Shown: positions 26,270 to 35,505, counted from the first letter of the stretch. The stretch: DNA of 64,000 bases from DATKAB01 sp964542745 (GCA_964542745.1 CAZIVR010000005.1:12122-76121), one strand, 5' to 3'. The notes: generated by a model from the letters alone, not told the origin. Translations and numbers: made by a program.

Positions 26270-27421
26270 ATGAGCGCATCCCCCTCCGTCGAGCGCGATT
26301 CGATCCTGCGCCGTGCCACCGAGCTCGGCGCCTCGGACCTGCTGATCACGGCGGGGCATCCGGTCATGGTGACCGTGGCCGGCTCGCTGCAGGAGCTCCC
26401 GGGCGGACCGGTGCTGGGGCCTGCCGACACGAGGCGCCTCGGCGAGAGCTTCCTCAATCCGGCGCTGTTCGAGCGCTTCCAGCGCGACCTCGAGCTCGAC
26501 ACCCGCTGCATGATCGAGGGCGTCGCCAGCTTCCGCGTGAACCTCTTCATCCAGCGCGGCGCGTGGGGCGCGGCGGTGCGGATCGTGCCGCTGCGCATCC
26601 CGCTCCCGTCGGAGCTCGGCCTCGCCCCGCACGTGGTGAGCCGCATCCTCGGCATCACCCGCGGGCTGGTGCTGGTGACGGGTCCGACCGGGGCGGGCAA
26701 GTCCACGACCATCGCCTCGATCCTCGAGCAGATCAACCAGTCGGGCCCGCGCCGGCACATCGTGACCGTCGAGGACCCGATCGAGTTCCTGTTCGAGGCC
26801 AAGCAGGCGGTGATCGACCAGCGCGAGGTGGGGAGCGACACGCGCAGCTACGCGCGCGGCCTGAAGGGCGCGCTGCGACAGCTGCCCCACATCATCTTCG
26901 TGGGCGAGATGCGCGACCTCGCCAGCATGGCCATCGCGCTCACCGCCGCCGAGACCGGCAACCTGGTGATCTCCACCATGGCCACGCAGTCGGCGGCCCA
27001 GACGGTCACCCGCATCATCGATTCCTTCCCGCCCTACCAGCAGGCGCAGATCCGCTCGCAGCTCTCGCTCACGCTGCGCGCCGTGGTCTCGCAGGTCCTG
27101 CTGCCGCGCGCGGACGGCAAGGGACGGGTGGCGGCGCGCGAGCTGATGTTCGTGAACCAGGCCATCCAGAACATGATCCGCGAGGACAAGATCCACCAGG
27201 TGACCAACGTCATCGCCACCAGCCTGCGCGAGGACATGGTCACGCTCGACGACTCGCTCGGCGAGCTGGTGGACCGCGGCGCGATCTCGTTCGAGACCGC
27301 CCATCCGTTCTTCGAGGACGTCGAGAAGCGCGCCTCGCTCCAGCGCCGCACCTACCGGACCGCGAACCTGCCGTCGGACGCCGGCACCCCGGCCCCCGCG
27401 GCGCGGAGGGCCCGCGCGTGA
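26270..27421 (+). CDS. PilT/PilU-like ATPase with altered His box
   Basis: 383 residues from ATG 26270. The N-terminal domain has GASDLLITAGHPVMV, as in PilT. The Walker A motif is GPTGAGKST (138-146), the Asp box TVEDPIEF, the Walker B region IIFVGEMRD (208-216), and the AIRNLIRE-like motif reads AIQNMIRED. Canonical PilT has two histidines in its His box (HLVFGTLHT). Here the region is NLVISTMATQ, with N231 and A238 instead. This looks like a PilU-like or regulatory paralogue rather than a full retraction motor. It leads the pilus operon and overlaps PilB (GTGA). No second PilT is in the window. Confidence 0.85.
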   Translation: MSASPSVERDSILRRATELGASDLLITAGHPVMVTVAGSLQELPGGPVLGPADTRRLGESFLNPALFERFQRDLELDTRCMIEGVASFRVNLFIQRGAWGAAVRIVPLRIPLPSELGLAPHVVSRILGITRGLVLVTGPTGAGKSTTIASILEQINQSGPRRHIVTVEDPIEFLFEAKQAVIDQREVGSDTRSYARGLKGALRQLPHIIFVGEMRDLASMAIALTAAETGNLVISTMATQSAAQTVTRIIDSFPPYQQAQIRSQLSLTLRAVVSQVLLPRADGKGRVAARELMFVNQAIQNMIREDKIHQVTNVIATSLREDMVTLDDSLGELVDRGAISFETAHPFFEDVEKRASLQRRTYRTANLPSDAGTPAPAARRARA

Positions 27422-29142
27422 CGGTGTCCTACCGGCTCTCGACCCGGCGCTTCGGCGAGCTGCTCGTGGACCGCGGCATGCTCACGGCCGACCAGCTCTC
27501 GGACGCGCTGCGCCAGCGCCAGGACCCGCGCGAGCGGCTCGGCCAGACGCTGGTGCGCCTCGGCCTCCTCGGCGAGCGCGACGTCGTGACGCTCCTCAGC
27601 GAGCAGTTCTCCCTGCCGGTCGCGGACAACGAGCGGCTCTCCAAGGCCGATCCCGCGGCGGTGCAGCTGGTGCCCGAACACCTCGCGCGACAGGCCAGCC
27701 TGCTCGCGCTCAACCGGGACGGCGACACGCTCGAGGTGGTGGTGGGCGACCCGCTCGACGTGGTGTCGCTCGACCACCTGCGGGCGCTGACCGGCTGCAC
27801 GCTCAAGGTCTGGCTCGCCCCCCCCACCGACGTGCGCGAGGCCATCCAGGAGTTCTACTCCGAGATCCGCGCCACCGAGCAGGTGGGCGCCATCCTCGAC
27901 AAGCTCGACCTGTCGGGCGCGGCGGACGCGGTGGAGGACGTGGACCTCGCCGCCCTGCGCCAGCAGGTCGAGGACGCGCCGGTCGTGCGGCTCGTCAACC
28001 TGATGATCGCCGAGGCGATCGACGCGCGCGCGAGCGACATCCACGTGGAGCCGCTGCGCGACCGGCTGATGGTGCGCTTCCGCATCGACGGCGTGCTGCA
28101 CGAGGTGATGAAGCCGCCGAAGAACCTGCAGATGGCGATCGTCTCGCGCATCAAGGTGCTGGCCGATCTCGACATCGCGATCCGCCTGCTCCCGCAGGAC
28201 GGCCGCCTCACCGTGCACCTTCCGGACCGGGAGGTGGACATCCGCGTCTCGACGCTTCCCACCGCGTTCGGCGAGAAGACCGTGCTGCGCCTCTTCGACA
28301 AGCAGGCCTTCACGCGCGAGACCATGAACCTCGGGCTCGAGGGCTCGGGGCTCACGGCCTTCCAGCGCGCGATCCGCCAGCCCTACGGCATGCTGCTGGT
28401 TTCGGGCCCGACCGGGAGCGGCAAGACCACGACGCTCTACTCGGCGCTCCAGGAGATCAAGTCCCCGCAGCGCAACCTGCTCACGGTCGAGGACCCGATC
28501 GAGTACCACATCGAGGGCGTGAACCAGGTGCACGCGAACCACAAGGTCGGCATGACCTTCGCGCGCGCACTGCGCTCGATCCTGCGGCAGGACCCGGACG
28601 TGATCATGCTGGGCGAGATCCGCGACGCCGAGACCGCCGACATCGCCGTGAAGAGCGCGTTGACCGGGCACCTCGTGCTCTCGACCGTGCACGCCAACGA
28701 CGCGCCCGGCACCGTGACCCGCCTCGTGGACATGGGCGTGCCGCGCTACCTGGTGGGATCGGCCGTGGTGCTGGTCATGGCCCAGCGCCTCGTGCGCCGG
28801 GTCTGCGAGCGGTGCAAGGAACTCTACCTGGCGGAGCCCGACCACGTGGCCGCGCTCGCCGAGGACGGCGAGGCGCTGGTGGGCCGCCGGCTGGCCCGCG
28901 GCCGCGGCTGCCTGGCCTGCAAGCAGACCGGATACAGCGGGCGCGTCGCGGTGTTCGAGGTGATGGAGCTCACCAAGCCGGTCCGGCGCATGGTGCTGGA
29001 CGGGCTCAACGAGGACCAGATCAAGCAGCACGCGCTCTCCGAGGGCCTCATGACGCTCCGCAAGAGCGGCATCAAGAAGATCCTCGACGGCGTGACCACG
29101 GTGGACGAGGTGCGCGCCGTGACCCTGGCGGACCAGATCTGA
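27418..29142 (+). CDS. pilB: Type IV pilus extension ATPase PilB/GspE
   Basis: 574 residues from GTG 27418, overlapping the previous stop. An MshEN-type N-terminal domain (about 1-150: FGELLVDRGMLTADQLSDAL) may bind nucleotide or c-di-GMP. The catalytic domain has GPTGSGKTTT (K336), VEDPIEYHIEGVNQ, Walker B with DVIMLGEIRDAETAD, and a normal His box HLVLSTVHANDA. A zinc-binding tetracysteine site is present (C463, C466, C498, C501). It is the assembly motor, acting at the inner membrane with PilC. The intact motif contrasts with the ATPase upstream. Confidence 0.95.
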   Translation: MTVSYRLSTRRFGELLVDRGMLTADQLSDALRQRQDPRERLGQTLVRLGLLGERDVVTLLSEQFSLPVADNERLSKADPAAVQLVPEHLARQASLLALNRDGDTLEVVVGDPLDVVSLDHLRALTGCTLKVWLAPPTDVREAIQEFYSEIRATEQVGAILDKLDLSGAADAVEDVDLAALRQQVEDAPVVRLVNLMIAEAIDARASDIHVEPLRDRLMVRFRIDGVLHEVMKPPKNLQMAIVSRIKVLADLDIAIRLLPQDGRLTVHLPDREVDIRVSTLPTAFGEKTVLRLFDKQAFTRETMNLGLEGSGLTAFQRAIRQPYGMLLVSGPTGSGKTTTLYSALQEIKSPQRNLLTVEDPIEYHIEGVNQVHANHKVGMTFARALRSILRQDPDVIMLGEIRDAETADIAVKSALTGHLVLSTVHANDAPGTVTRLVDMGVPRYLVGSAVVLVMAQRLVRRVCERCKELYLAEPDHVAALAEDGEALVGRRLARGRGCLACKQTGYSGRVAVFEVMELTKPVRRMVLDGLNEDQIKQHALSEGLMTLRKSGIKKILDGVTTVDEVRAVTLADQI

Positions 29143-30404
29143 TGCCCAGCTACTACTACAAGGCGCGCGACATGAGCGGCCGGCCCCAGGAAGGGGTCGA
29201 GGTCGCGGCGTCCGAGGAGGAAGTGCTCCGGATCCTCGAGAGCTCGAAGCTGGTGCCGATCACGATCGAGGCGCGGCTCCCCGGCGCCTCGCGCACCCTG
29301 GGCGGGCTGCTGGCCCGCCAGCTCTCGGACACGGTGGACCGCTGGCGCTTCTCGGTGCAGCCGGGCTCGGTGGCCCTGTTCGCGCGCCAGCTCGCCACCA
29401 TGATCGGCGCCGGACTCCCGCTGGTGCGCTCGCTCCGCTCGATCGCGCGCGACCACCACGACAAGCGGGTGGGGCGCATCCTCGAGGTGGTGGCCGAGGA
29501 CGTGCAGAAGGGCGAGTCGCTTTCGGCGGCGCTGGCGCGCCACCCCGCGGCGTTCGACGAGGTGTTCGTGAGCCTGGTGCACACCGGCGAGATCAGCGGC
29601 ACGCTCGACCGCATCATGGACCAGACCGCGGGCTACCTGGAGCGGGCCGAGGCCCTGCGGCTCAAGGTCGAGGCGGCGCTCCGCTACCCGAGCTTCGTGC
29701 TGACCTTCGCCGGGCTGGTGCTGGCCGCGATGGTGCTCAAGATCATCCCGATGTTCGCGGGGATCTACGACCGCTTCCGGGTTCCCCTCCCGCTGCCCAC
29801 CCGGGTGCTGCTCGAGACCAGCAAGGCCATCACCGGCAACTTCCCGCTGTTCCTCGCGGCCGTGATCCTGCTGGCCCTGCTGGTCTGGTCGTGGTCCCAG
29901 ACCGAGAACGGCCGTTACTGGCTCGACCGGGCCAAGTTCCGCATGCCCCTGTTCGGGCCGCTCATTCGGATGTACGCTATTGCCAAGTTCGCCCGCACCC
30001 TGAGCATCCTGACCGCGAGCGGGACGCAGATCCTGTACTCGCTCAAGGTGATGCGCCCGGTGCCGGGGAACAAGGTCTTGGAGCGCGGGATCGACGCGGT
30101 GCGGACCCGGGTGGAGCAGGGAGTGTCCCTGTCCCGGGCCATGACCGAGTCGGCCGCGTTTCCCGAAATGCTGGTGCAGATGACGGCGACCGGCGAGGAG
30201 ACCGGCCAGCTGGAGACCATGCTCGGCCGCACCGCCGACTTCTACGAGCAGCGGGTGAGCGCGGCCGTGGACGGGCTCAGCTCGCTGGTCGAGCCGATCG
30301 CGATCGTGGTGCTCGGCGGCATGGTGGGCATCATGCTGCTGGCGCTGTACCTGCCGATCTTCAACCTCGGCCAGGCCATGCGGTCCGGCCTGCTGGGGGG
30401 ATAG
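29142..30404 (+). CDS. pilC: Type IV pilus inner-membrane platform protein PilC/GspF
   Basis: 420 residues from ATG 29142, sharing a base with the PilB stop (TGATG). An N-terminal cytoplasmic segment is followed by two GspF/T2SS-F domains (about 80-200 and 285-405) separated by membrane helices. Conserved stretches are FARQLATMIGAGLPLVRSL and FPEMLVQMTATGEETGQL. It anchors the motor and rotates or passes pilin subunits into the fibre. The final helix ends near the C-terminus as usual. Confidence 0.95.
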   Translation: MPSYYYKARDMSGRPQEGVEVAASEEEVLRILESSKLVPITIEARLPGASRTLGGLLARQLSDTVDRWRFSVQPGSVALFARQLATMIGAGLPLVRSLRSIARDHHDKRVGRILEVVAEDVQKGESLSAALARHPAAFDEVFVSLVHTGEISGTLDRIMDQTAGYLERAEALRLKVEAALRYPSFVLTFAGLVLAAMVLKIIPMFAGIYDRFRVPLPLPTRVLLETSKAITGNFPLFLAAVILLALLVWSWSQTENGRYWLDRAKFRMPLFGPLIRMYAIAKFARTLSILTASGTQILYSLKVMRPVPGNKVLERGIDAVRTRVEQGVSLSRAMTESAAFPEMLVQMTATGEETGQLETMLGRTADFYEQRVSAAVDGLSSLVEPIAIVVLGGMVGIMLLALYLPIFNLGQAMRSGLLGG

Positions 30405-30425
30405 GCTCCGCCACGGAACGGAGCC
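30404..30425 (+). other. Hairpin just after pilC stop, in the 198-base gap before the pilin gene
   Basis: GGCTCCG (30404-30410), an 8-base loop and CGGAGCC (30419-30425), starting at the pilC stop codon. The gap to the pilin at 30603 is the largest in the pilus operon. It could be a weak terminator, an mRNA processing point or a stability element that raises pilin mRNA above the rest. Confidence 0.3.
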
Positions 30426-30602
30426 GGGCCCGGTCCGCACGGACGGATCGGGGGCTGGACGAGGACCCGCCGCACGAGACGGCGGGGCGCGGGGCGCGTC
30501 GCACGAGCGGCGCGCCGGGAGCGCGAGGGAACAGGCGGACCCCGCGGGGACTCCGCAGTGGATTCGAAGCAGGAGCCGGAACCCGAACAGGAGACAAGCT
30601 CG

Positions 30603-31001
30603 ATGGAGAAGCGCAGAGACGAACGCGGCTTCACGCTGATGGAGCTCATGGTGGTGATCGTGATCGTCGCGATCCTCGCGGCGGTGGCGGTGCCCCTCTA
30701 CATCAACTACGTGAAGGACGCGCAGCGCACCGAGGCCAAGGGCGCGATCGGAGCGATCGTGAGCGCCCAGCAGGTGCACTACCAGAAGACCGGCGGACTC
30801 GGCACGGCCACCTACGCGGACCTCACGACGCTGGAGGCCGCGAAGGAGATCGACCTGACCGAGGTGAAGGGCAAGTGGACGTTCACGATCACGCTCGTGA
30901 ACCCCGACTCCTTCACGGTCAACGCGACCAGCATCGCGGACGCGAACCTCAAGGTGGACTACGCCCACGGCCGCGTGGCGGGCGGGAAGTTCTCCCCGTA
31001 G
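30603..31001 (+). CDS. pilA: Major type IV pilin (prepilin)
   Basis: 132 residues from ATG 30603, with AGGAG (30589-30593) nine bases before it. The type III leader is short and charged (MEKRRDERG), cleaved before phenylalanine in RGFTLMELMVVIVIVAILA. Glu5 of the mature protein is present. The rest is a small globular domain without obvious cysteines. As the only gene with a long upstream gap and strong ribosome binding site, it is likely the most highly expressed pilus gene. An upstream in-frame GTG would add 14 or so residues; the ribosome binding site favours 30603. Confidence 0.92.
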   Translation: MEKRRDERGFTLMELMVVIVIVAILAAVAVPLYINYVKDAQRTEAKGAIGAIVSAQQVHYQKTGGLGTATYADLTTLEAAKEIDLTEVKGKWTFTITLVNPDSFTVNATSIADANLKVDYAHGRVAGGKFSP

Positions 31002-31014
31002 CGCCCCGTTCGCG

Positions 31015-31542
31015 GTGAAGTTCCGATTCGGGCTCCGTCGAGCGCCCGCACCGCCGCGCGTCCCGGGCGGTGCGGGAACTCGTTTCACCCGCCGGCGCCC
31101 CGCGGGGAGCGGGACCCGCGGTGGCGGCTTCGCGCGCGACGAGCGCGGCATCGGGCTGTTCGAGGTGATGGCCGGCACGCTGGTGGCCACGCTCGCGGTG
31201 CTGGGGCTCGCCTACTCGTTCGGGATCGGACGGGCGCTGATCGATCGGTACCAGGTGGCGCGCGTCGCGCTCGGGCGCGCCCAGTTCCTGGTGGACTCGC
31301 TGGTCACCCAGAGCCCCTCTGCCCTCGTGAACGGCACCGAGCCCTTCTGGGTCGAGAGCCTCCAGGCCGGCACCACCGTGTGGACCGTGGGCTGGGTGGA
31401 CGACCCGGCCGACCGGCTCGCGGGCTCCGCCCCCCCCGATCCCACGCCCAACGACATGAAGCGAATCTCGGTCGAGGTCCGCTGGCGGCTGGGCGGAAGG
31501 CCCGACACGCTTCGGATGTCGCGGCTGGTGCTCGGGACATGA
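31015..31542 (+). CDS. Minor pilin, GspI/PilV-like
   Basis: 175 residues from GTG 31015. A long basic leader (over 40 residues, rich in Arg and Pro) precedes the prepilin site RGIGLFEVMAGTLVATLAVL; mature residue 1 is Ile and Glu5 is kept. The following domain (about 70-175) has no recognised motif. By order it corresponds to the I subunit of the I-J-K tip complex. The leader is longer than the usual 5-15 residues, so an internal start is possible. Confidence 0.8.
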   Translation: MKFRFGLRRAPAPPRVPGGAGTRFTRRRPAGSGTRGGGFARDERGIGLFEVMAGTLVATLAVLGLAYSFGIGRALIDRYQVARVALGRAQFLVDSLVTQSPSALVNGTEPFWVESLQAGTTVWTVGWVDDPADRLAGSAPPDPTPNDMKRISVEVRWRLGGRPDTLRMSRLVLGT

Positions 31543-32051
31543 CGACCGCCGGCGGCCTCCTCGCCGCGTCACGCGTCGCGAACTCGCGCCGCGGCGAGCG
31601 CGGGATCACGCTGGTCGAGGTGGTCGTGGTGGGCGTGCTCGCGGCCATCGTGATGCTCGCGCTGACGGGCTTCTACATCAGCTCGCAGGGCACCTGGATC
31701 GACGCCTCGACCCAGGTGGTGACGCAGCGCGAGGCCTCGCTGGTGCTCGAGACCATCGCCGACAGCGTCCATGCGTCGAACAGCGCGACGGTGAACGCCG
31801 GGACCCGCACGCTCATCCTGCTCGACTCGGGAGGCTTGGAGAAGTGCCGGTTCTGGCTCAACCCGTCCGACTCGCTGATCCACGTCGGGCGCGGGACCCT
31901 CGTGGACTGGGGGCCGATGGCGAACTCGCGGGTGAGCCGCTTCGATCTCGCCGCCACCGCCACGCGCGTCCACGTGCTGGCGCTCCAGATGCGCTCGGCC
32001 AACGGGCGGGTCGTGACGATGTCCGGCGGGGCGGCGTTCTACAACCGATGA
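31539..32051 (+). CDS. Minor pilin, GspJ/PilW-like
   Basis: 170 residues from ATG 31539, overlapping the previous stop (ATGA). The prepilin motif is RGERGITLVEVVVVGVLAA with Glu5 present. The body contains VLETIADSVHASNSATV and a region that resembles PilW-like pilins. It is second in the minor-pilin set and should join the tip complex that starts the pilus. Confidence 0.85.
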   Translation: MTTAGGLLAASRVANSRRGERGITLVEVVVVGVLAAIVMLALTGFYISSQGTWIDASTQVVTQREASLVLETIADSVHASNSATVNAGTRTLILLDSGGLEKCRFWLNPSDSLIHVGRGTLVDWGPMANSRVSRFDLAATATRVHVLALQMRSANGRVVTMSGGAAFYNR

Positions 32052-33298
32052 GCGCGCCCCGCCCCCCCGCTCCCACACCGGGCCGTTCGCGCGGGTTCGT
32101 GCTGGTCGGCGTGATCATCATGGTGCTGGCGCTCACCATCCTGGGGCTCTCGCTCTTCAGCCTGTCGAGCTTCGAGGCCCAGTTCATGCACCGCTCGCTC
32201 GACGGGGAGCGGGCGCTCCAGTACGCGATGGGCGGCCTCGACCGGGCGCGCTTCACGCTCACGGTGACGCCCGAGAGCCTCGCCAACGTGAAGCGCAACC
32301 TCCCCTACGAGAACGTGACCTACGCGCGGGCCACCCAGCTCAAGCCGGGCCCCTTCGTGGACTCGATGGGCGTGCTGATCGCGTCGGGGAACGACGTCGA
32401 GATCCTCGTGCAGGCCGAGTACCGCGGGGTCAAGCGGCGCGTGCAGGGCAGCTACCAGCCGGTGTCCCAGACCAACTACTACAAGCGGCTCCTCTCGATC
32501 GCCGCCGGCGGAATTGACGTGAACAACAAGGTGGGCGCCGCCGGGGCCGATGCGCAGCACACCGTCGTCCTCACCGACTCGATCTGGCAGAACAACGCGA
32601 GCCTCGGCTGGCAACCCAAGGCCGCCCCGATCCCTCCCGCCAACTATGGTGTCAATCGCCGTTACGTGCCGGTGCCCGCGGTGCTGTCGTTCATCACCGC
32701 CAAGTCGCCGGGCGCGGCGAACGTGCCTCACGGCAACCCGGTCTACAACCTGCTGGGCCCGTCCGGGACGGTGACCTACTGGCGCACCGACAATCCCGCG
32801 CCGACCTATCCGTGGCGCTTCTCGACCTATTACGTCAACGACGCGACCATCAACGTCACCGGCCTCGCGGTGTGGCTGCTCCCCAAAGGGGCGCGTTTCG
32901 ACGGCGAGGTCACGATCAACGGCAACCCGGCCAGCGACATGCTCGTGATCGTGGCCCGCGACGGACTCGACCAGGGGTACAACATTCCCTGCGCGATCTG
33001 GTTCTTCGGCGGGCTGCGCGCCAACATTCCGCTGGTGCTGGTGAGCGACGGCGCGGTCAAGATCGAGCACTTCAACCGGCCCGGGGGGCGAACCACGGCC
33101 CCGAACGTCTCGATCTTCGCCAACTCGCTCCTGCTGACGGGTCCCTCGGTCGCCTCCGGAAACACCATGAACCTCACCTACGGCGCCGGGGTCATGGACG
33201 CGCGCATCGACCAGCTCATGTCGTTCGGCGCGCTCCCCAACGCGGTGTCGTCCGCGCCCTTCGCCCTCCGCCCCGGAACGTGGCGCATTCTGCAGTAA
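32048..33298 (+). CDS. Large minor pilin, GspK/PilX-like tip subunit
   Basis: 416 residues from ATG 32048, overlapping the previous stop (ATGA). The N-terminus reads RGFVLVGVIIMVLALTIL: position 5 of the mature helix is Gly, not Glu. Loss of Glu5 and the long body are typical of GspK and some PilX-like proteins, which sit at the extreme tip. The body is beta-rich with no recognised motif. It follows I- and J-like genes, so order and size both support the assignment. Confidence 0.8.
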   Translation: MSAPRPPAPTPGRSRGFVLVGVIIMVLALTILGLSLFSLSSFEAQFMHRSLDGERALQYAMGGLDRARFTLTVTPESLANVKRNLPYENVTYARATQLKPGPFVDSMGVLIASGNDVEILVQAEYRGVKRRVQGSYQPVSQTNYYKRLLSIAAGGIDVNNKVGAAGADAQHTVVLTDSIWQNNASLGWQPKAAPIPPANYGVNRRYVPVPAVLSFITAKSPGAANVPHGNPVYNLLGPSGTVTYWRTDNPAPTYPWRFSTYYVNDATINVTGLAVWLLPKGARFDGEVTINGNPASDMLVIVARDGLDQGYNIPCAIWFFGGLRANIPLVLVSDGAVKIEHFNRPGGRTTAPNVSIFANSLLLTGPSVASGNTMNLTYGAGVMDARIDQLMSFGALPNAVSSAPFALRPGTWRILQ

Positions 33299-33317
33299 TG
33301 CCTTACTACTCCCGGTC

Positions 33318-34367
33318 ATGAGAGCAGGGATCCGCTCCCGGCCGTGGGTCGGGCTCGACGTGGGGAGCTTCAGCGTCAAGGCCTACGCGACGCAGCCGGC
33401 CGGCAACCCCCGGCAATTGACCGGAGAGGCCGTGCTGCCGCCGGCCGATTCCGACCGGCCGCACCCCACCGACGTGATGGCGCAGGCGATCGCCGGGTGC
33501 CTCGAACGCGCGGGGATCCCGGCGCGCGGGATGCGCGGGCTCACACTCGGGGTCTCGGGCGCGGACGTGATCGTCAAGCAGATCTCCCTGCCGCTGCTGG
33601 ACGAGTCGGAGGTCGGCCCCGCGCTCCGCTTCGAGGCGCGCAAGCATCTCCCCTTCGATCCCCAGACCATGACCATCGACTTCCAGATCCTCGGGCGCTT
33701 CCCGAGCGAGAAGCGCCTCGACGTGCTGCTGGCGGCGGTCTCCAACGACCGCCTGCAGCGCCTGATGGCCCCGCTCCAGGCGCTGGGCCTCGAGCCGGAC
33801 GTGGTGGACGCCACGCCGCTCGCGCTCACCAACGCGGTCGCGCACCAGCTTTCCGACCGGCGCGAGCCCGCGATCCTGCTCGACATCGGCCACCGCGCCT
33901 CGCACCTCACGCTCTACCAGAAGGGCGAGCCGTACTTCTCGCGCCGGCTCGAGTTCGGCGGCCGCTCGATCACGAACGCCATCGCGCGCGCCACGCGCGT
34001 GCCCTTCGAGGAGGCCGAGGAGTGGAAGCTCGCGGCCGGCTCCGACGAGCCGGGGCTCCGGGTGGACTGGAACTCTCCCGAGCTGGAGGCCACGCTCGAG
34101 TGCCTGCGGATCGAGCTGGTGGACGAGCTGCTGCGCTCGTTCGCCTTCTACCGCACGCTGGGGCGGCTGCCGGATCCGCTCCGGATCTCGATCTCGGGCG
34201 GCTCGGCGCGCCTGCCCGGGCTCTCGATCCGGCTCGCCGACCTGCTCGGGCACCCGGTTTCCCTCTTCAACCCGCTCGACGACGGATCGCCCTCGGGCGA
34301 GGCCCGGCCGCTCACCGGCGGCCCCCAGTTCGCGCAGGCCTATGGCCTCGCGCTGAGGGCCGCCTGA
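33318..34367 (+). CDS. pilM: Type IV pilus assembly protein PilM
   Basis: 349 residues from ATG 33318. It is the actin-like cytoplasmic ATPase-fold protein of the alignment complex: VGLDVGSFSVKAYATQ forms phosphate-loop 1, ILLDIGHRASHLTLY the second, and ISISGGSARLPGLSIRL the adenosine motif. It binds the N-terminus of PilN and links it with PilB and PilC. The gene begins the M-N-O-P-Q block, with only 19 bases after the preceding gene. Confidence 0.93.
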   Translation: MRAGIRSRPWVGLDVGSFSVKAYATQPAGNPRQLTGEAVLPPADSDRPHPTDVMAQAIAGCLERAGIPARGMRGLTLGVSGADVIVKQISLPLLDESEVGPALRFEARKHLPFDPQTMTIDFQILGRFPSEKRLDVLLAAVSNDRLQRLMAPLQALGLEPDVVDATPLALTNAVAHQLSDRREPAILLDIGHRASHLTLYQKGEPYFSRRLEFGGRSITNAIARATRVPFEEAEEWKLAAGSDEPGLRVDWNSPELEATLECLRIELVDELLRSFAFYRTLGRLPDPLRISISGGSARLPGLSIRLADLLGHPVSLFNPLDDGSPSGEARPLTGGPQFAQAYGLALRAA

Positions 34368-34948
34368 TGAGCCCGGTTTTCACGGTCAACTTCCGGCGCG
34401 AGGCCTTCCAGCGCGAGCGCGCCCGCAGCCGGGCGCGCGTGATCTCGCTCGGCGTCTGGCTCAGCTACTTCGGCGCGCTGGTCGTGGTGTTCGGCCTCTA
34501 CGGCCTCAACTTCGTCACGCTCACGCGGCGCACCGGCGTGGTCGAGCGGCAGGCCGCCTCGCTGCGCGCGACCCGGACCGACCCGACGGACTGGTCCCGG
34601 CAGACGGCCGAGATGGCCATGCTCGAGCGCGGGGTCGCCGACAGCCGCCGGTGGCGCGAGCGGCTCGAGCGGCTGGCCGCGGCCCTGCCCGCCAACGCGC
34701 GGCTCACCGCGATCGAGTTCAACCCGGCCGGGATCTCGGGGGGCACCGACTGGAACCGGCTGGTGCTCACCGGGGTGCTCAAGGCCGCGCCCGACCAGGA
34801 CCGCATGCGCGGCGTGGCGGAGCTTGTCTCCACGCTGCAGCGCGACTCGGTGCTGTCCCGCCACTTCGGCGCGATCCGGCTCGCCAGCACCGGCATCACC
34901 GAGACCTCGGGCTCGACCGCCGACTTCGTGATCGAGTGCCGGCCGTGA
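34367..34948 (+). CDS. pilN: Type IV pilus assembly protein PilN
   Basis: 193 residues from ATG 34367, sharing a base with the PilM stop (TGATG). The short cytoplasmic start reads SPVFTVNFRREAFQ, where PilM would bind in place of the usual INLLP-type motif. A single helix (VWLSYFGALVVVFGLYGL) is followed by a periplasmic coiled coil and a ferredoxin-like domain. The INLLP motif is not obvious. Confidence 0.88.
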   Translation: MSPVFTVNFRREAFQRERARSRARVISLGVWLSYFGALVVVFGLYGLNFVTLTRRTGVVERQAASLRATRTDPTDWSRQTAEMAMLERGVADSRRWRERLERLAAALPANARLTAIEFNPAGISGGTDWNRLVLTGVLKAAPDQDRMRGVAELVSTLQRDSVLSRHFGAIRLASTGITETSGSTADFVIECRP

Positions 34949-35505
34949 ACCCGCTCCTGATCGCGGCGTTCCGGCGGCACTGGCGGGTGGCGGGCGCCCT
35001 GCTCGCCTTCGCGATCTTCACCGTGATCCACCTCGCCTTCTTCCGTCCCGCCTCCGAGCGTTACCGCAGGGCCCTCGCGAGCGTGGGCGGCATCGAGGCC
35101 GTCTTCAATCCGGGCGGCTCGCGCCCGATGCTGCCCCCGCGCGTGTTCGCGCTGATCGCCGACAACTCGCTCTCGTCGCAGGACGCCCTCGAACGCGGCG
35201 GCTCCGGAGCGCTCGGCGTGATCCTCCTCGAGGAGCTGGGCCGCGTCGCCGAGCAGGCCGGCGTGCGCATCGCCTCCTCGGAACCGGGTGCGGTCACGCA
35301 GGAGCCGCTCACCACGCAGGTGCGGGCCCACCTCGTGCTGCGCGGCCGCTACGCCGACCTGGTCGGGTTCTTCGACGGGATCTCGCGGTCGGAATCGCTG
35401 GTCCTCGTCGAGCGGTTCTCGATCAAGCCGCTCGAGGACGGCTCCGACGTGATGGAGCTCTGGGTCTCGCGCCTCTACCTCAAGCAGCCGGGGACGACGC
35501 CGTGA
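34945..35505 (+). CDS. pilO: Type IV pilus assembly protein PilO
   Basis: 186 residues from GTG 34945, overlapping the PilN stop (GTGA). A single membrane helix (VAGALLAFAIFTVIHLAF) is followed by a coiled segment and a periplasmic ferredoxin-like domain (about 90-180: GRYADLVGFFDGISRSESLV). It pairs with PilN in the periplasm. Confidence 0.88.
   Translation: MNPLLIAAFRRHWRVAGALLAFAIFTVIHLAFFRPASERYRRALASVGGIEAVFNPGGSRPMLPPRVFALIADNSLSSQDALERGGSGALGVILLEELGRVAEQAGVRIASSEPGAVTQEPLTTQVRAHLVLRGRYADLVGFFDGISRSESLVLVERFSIKPLEDGSDVMELWVSRLYLKQPGTTP

Noticed and set aside
26069..27304. Minus-strand frame opposite the PilT-like gene
   Set aside because: No domain, no ribosome binding site, and it opposes a gene with full Walker motifs.
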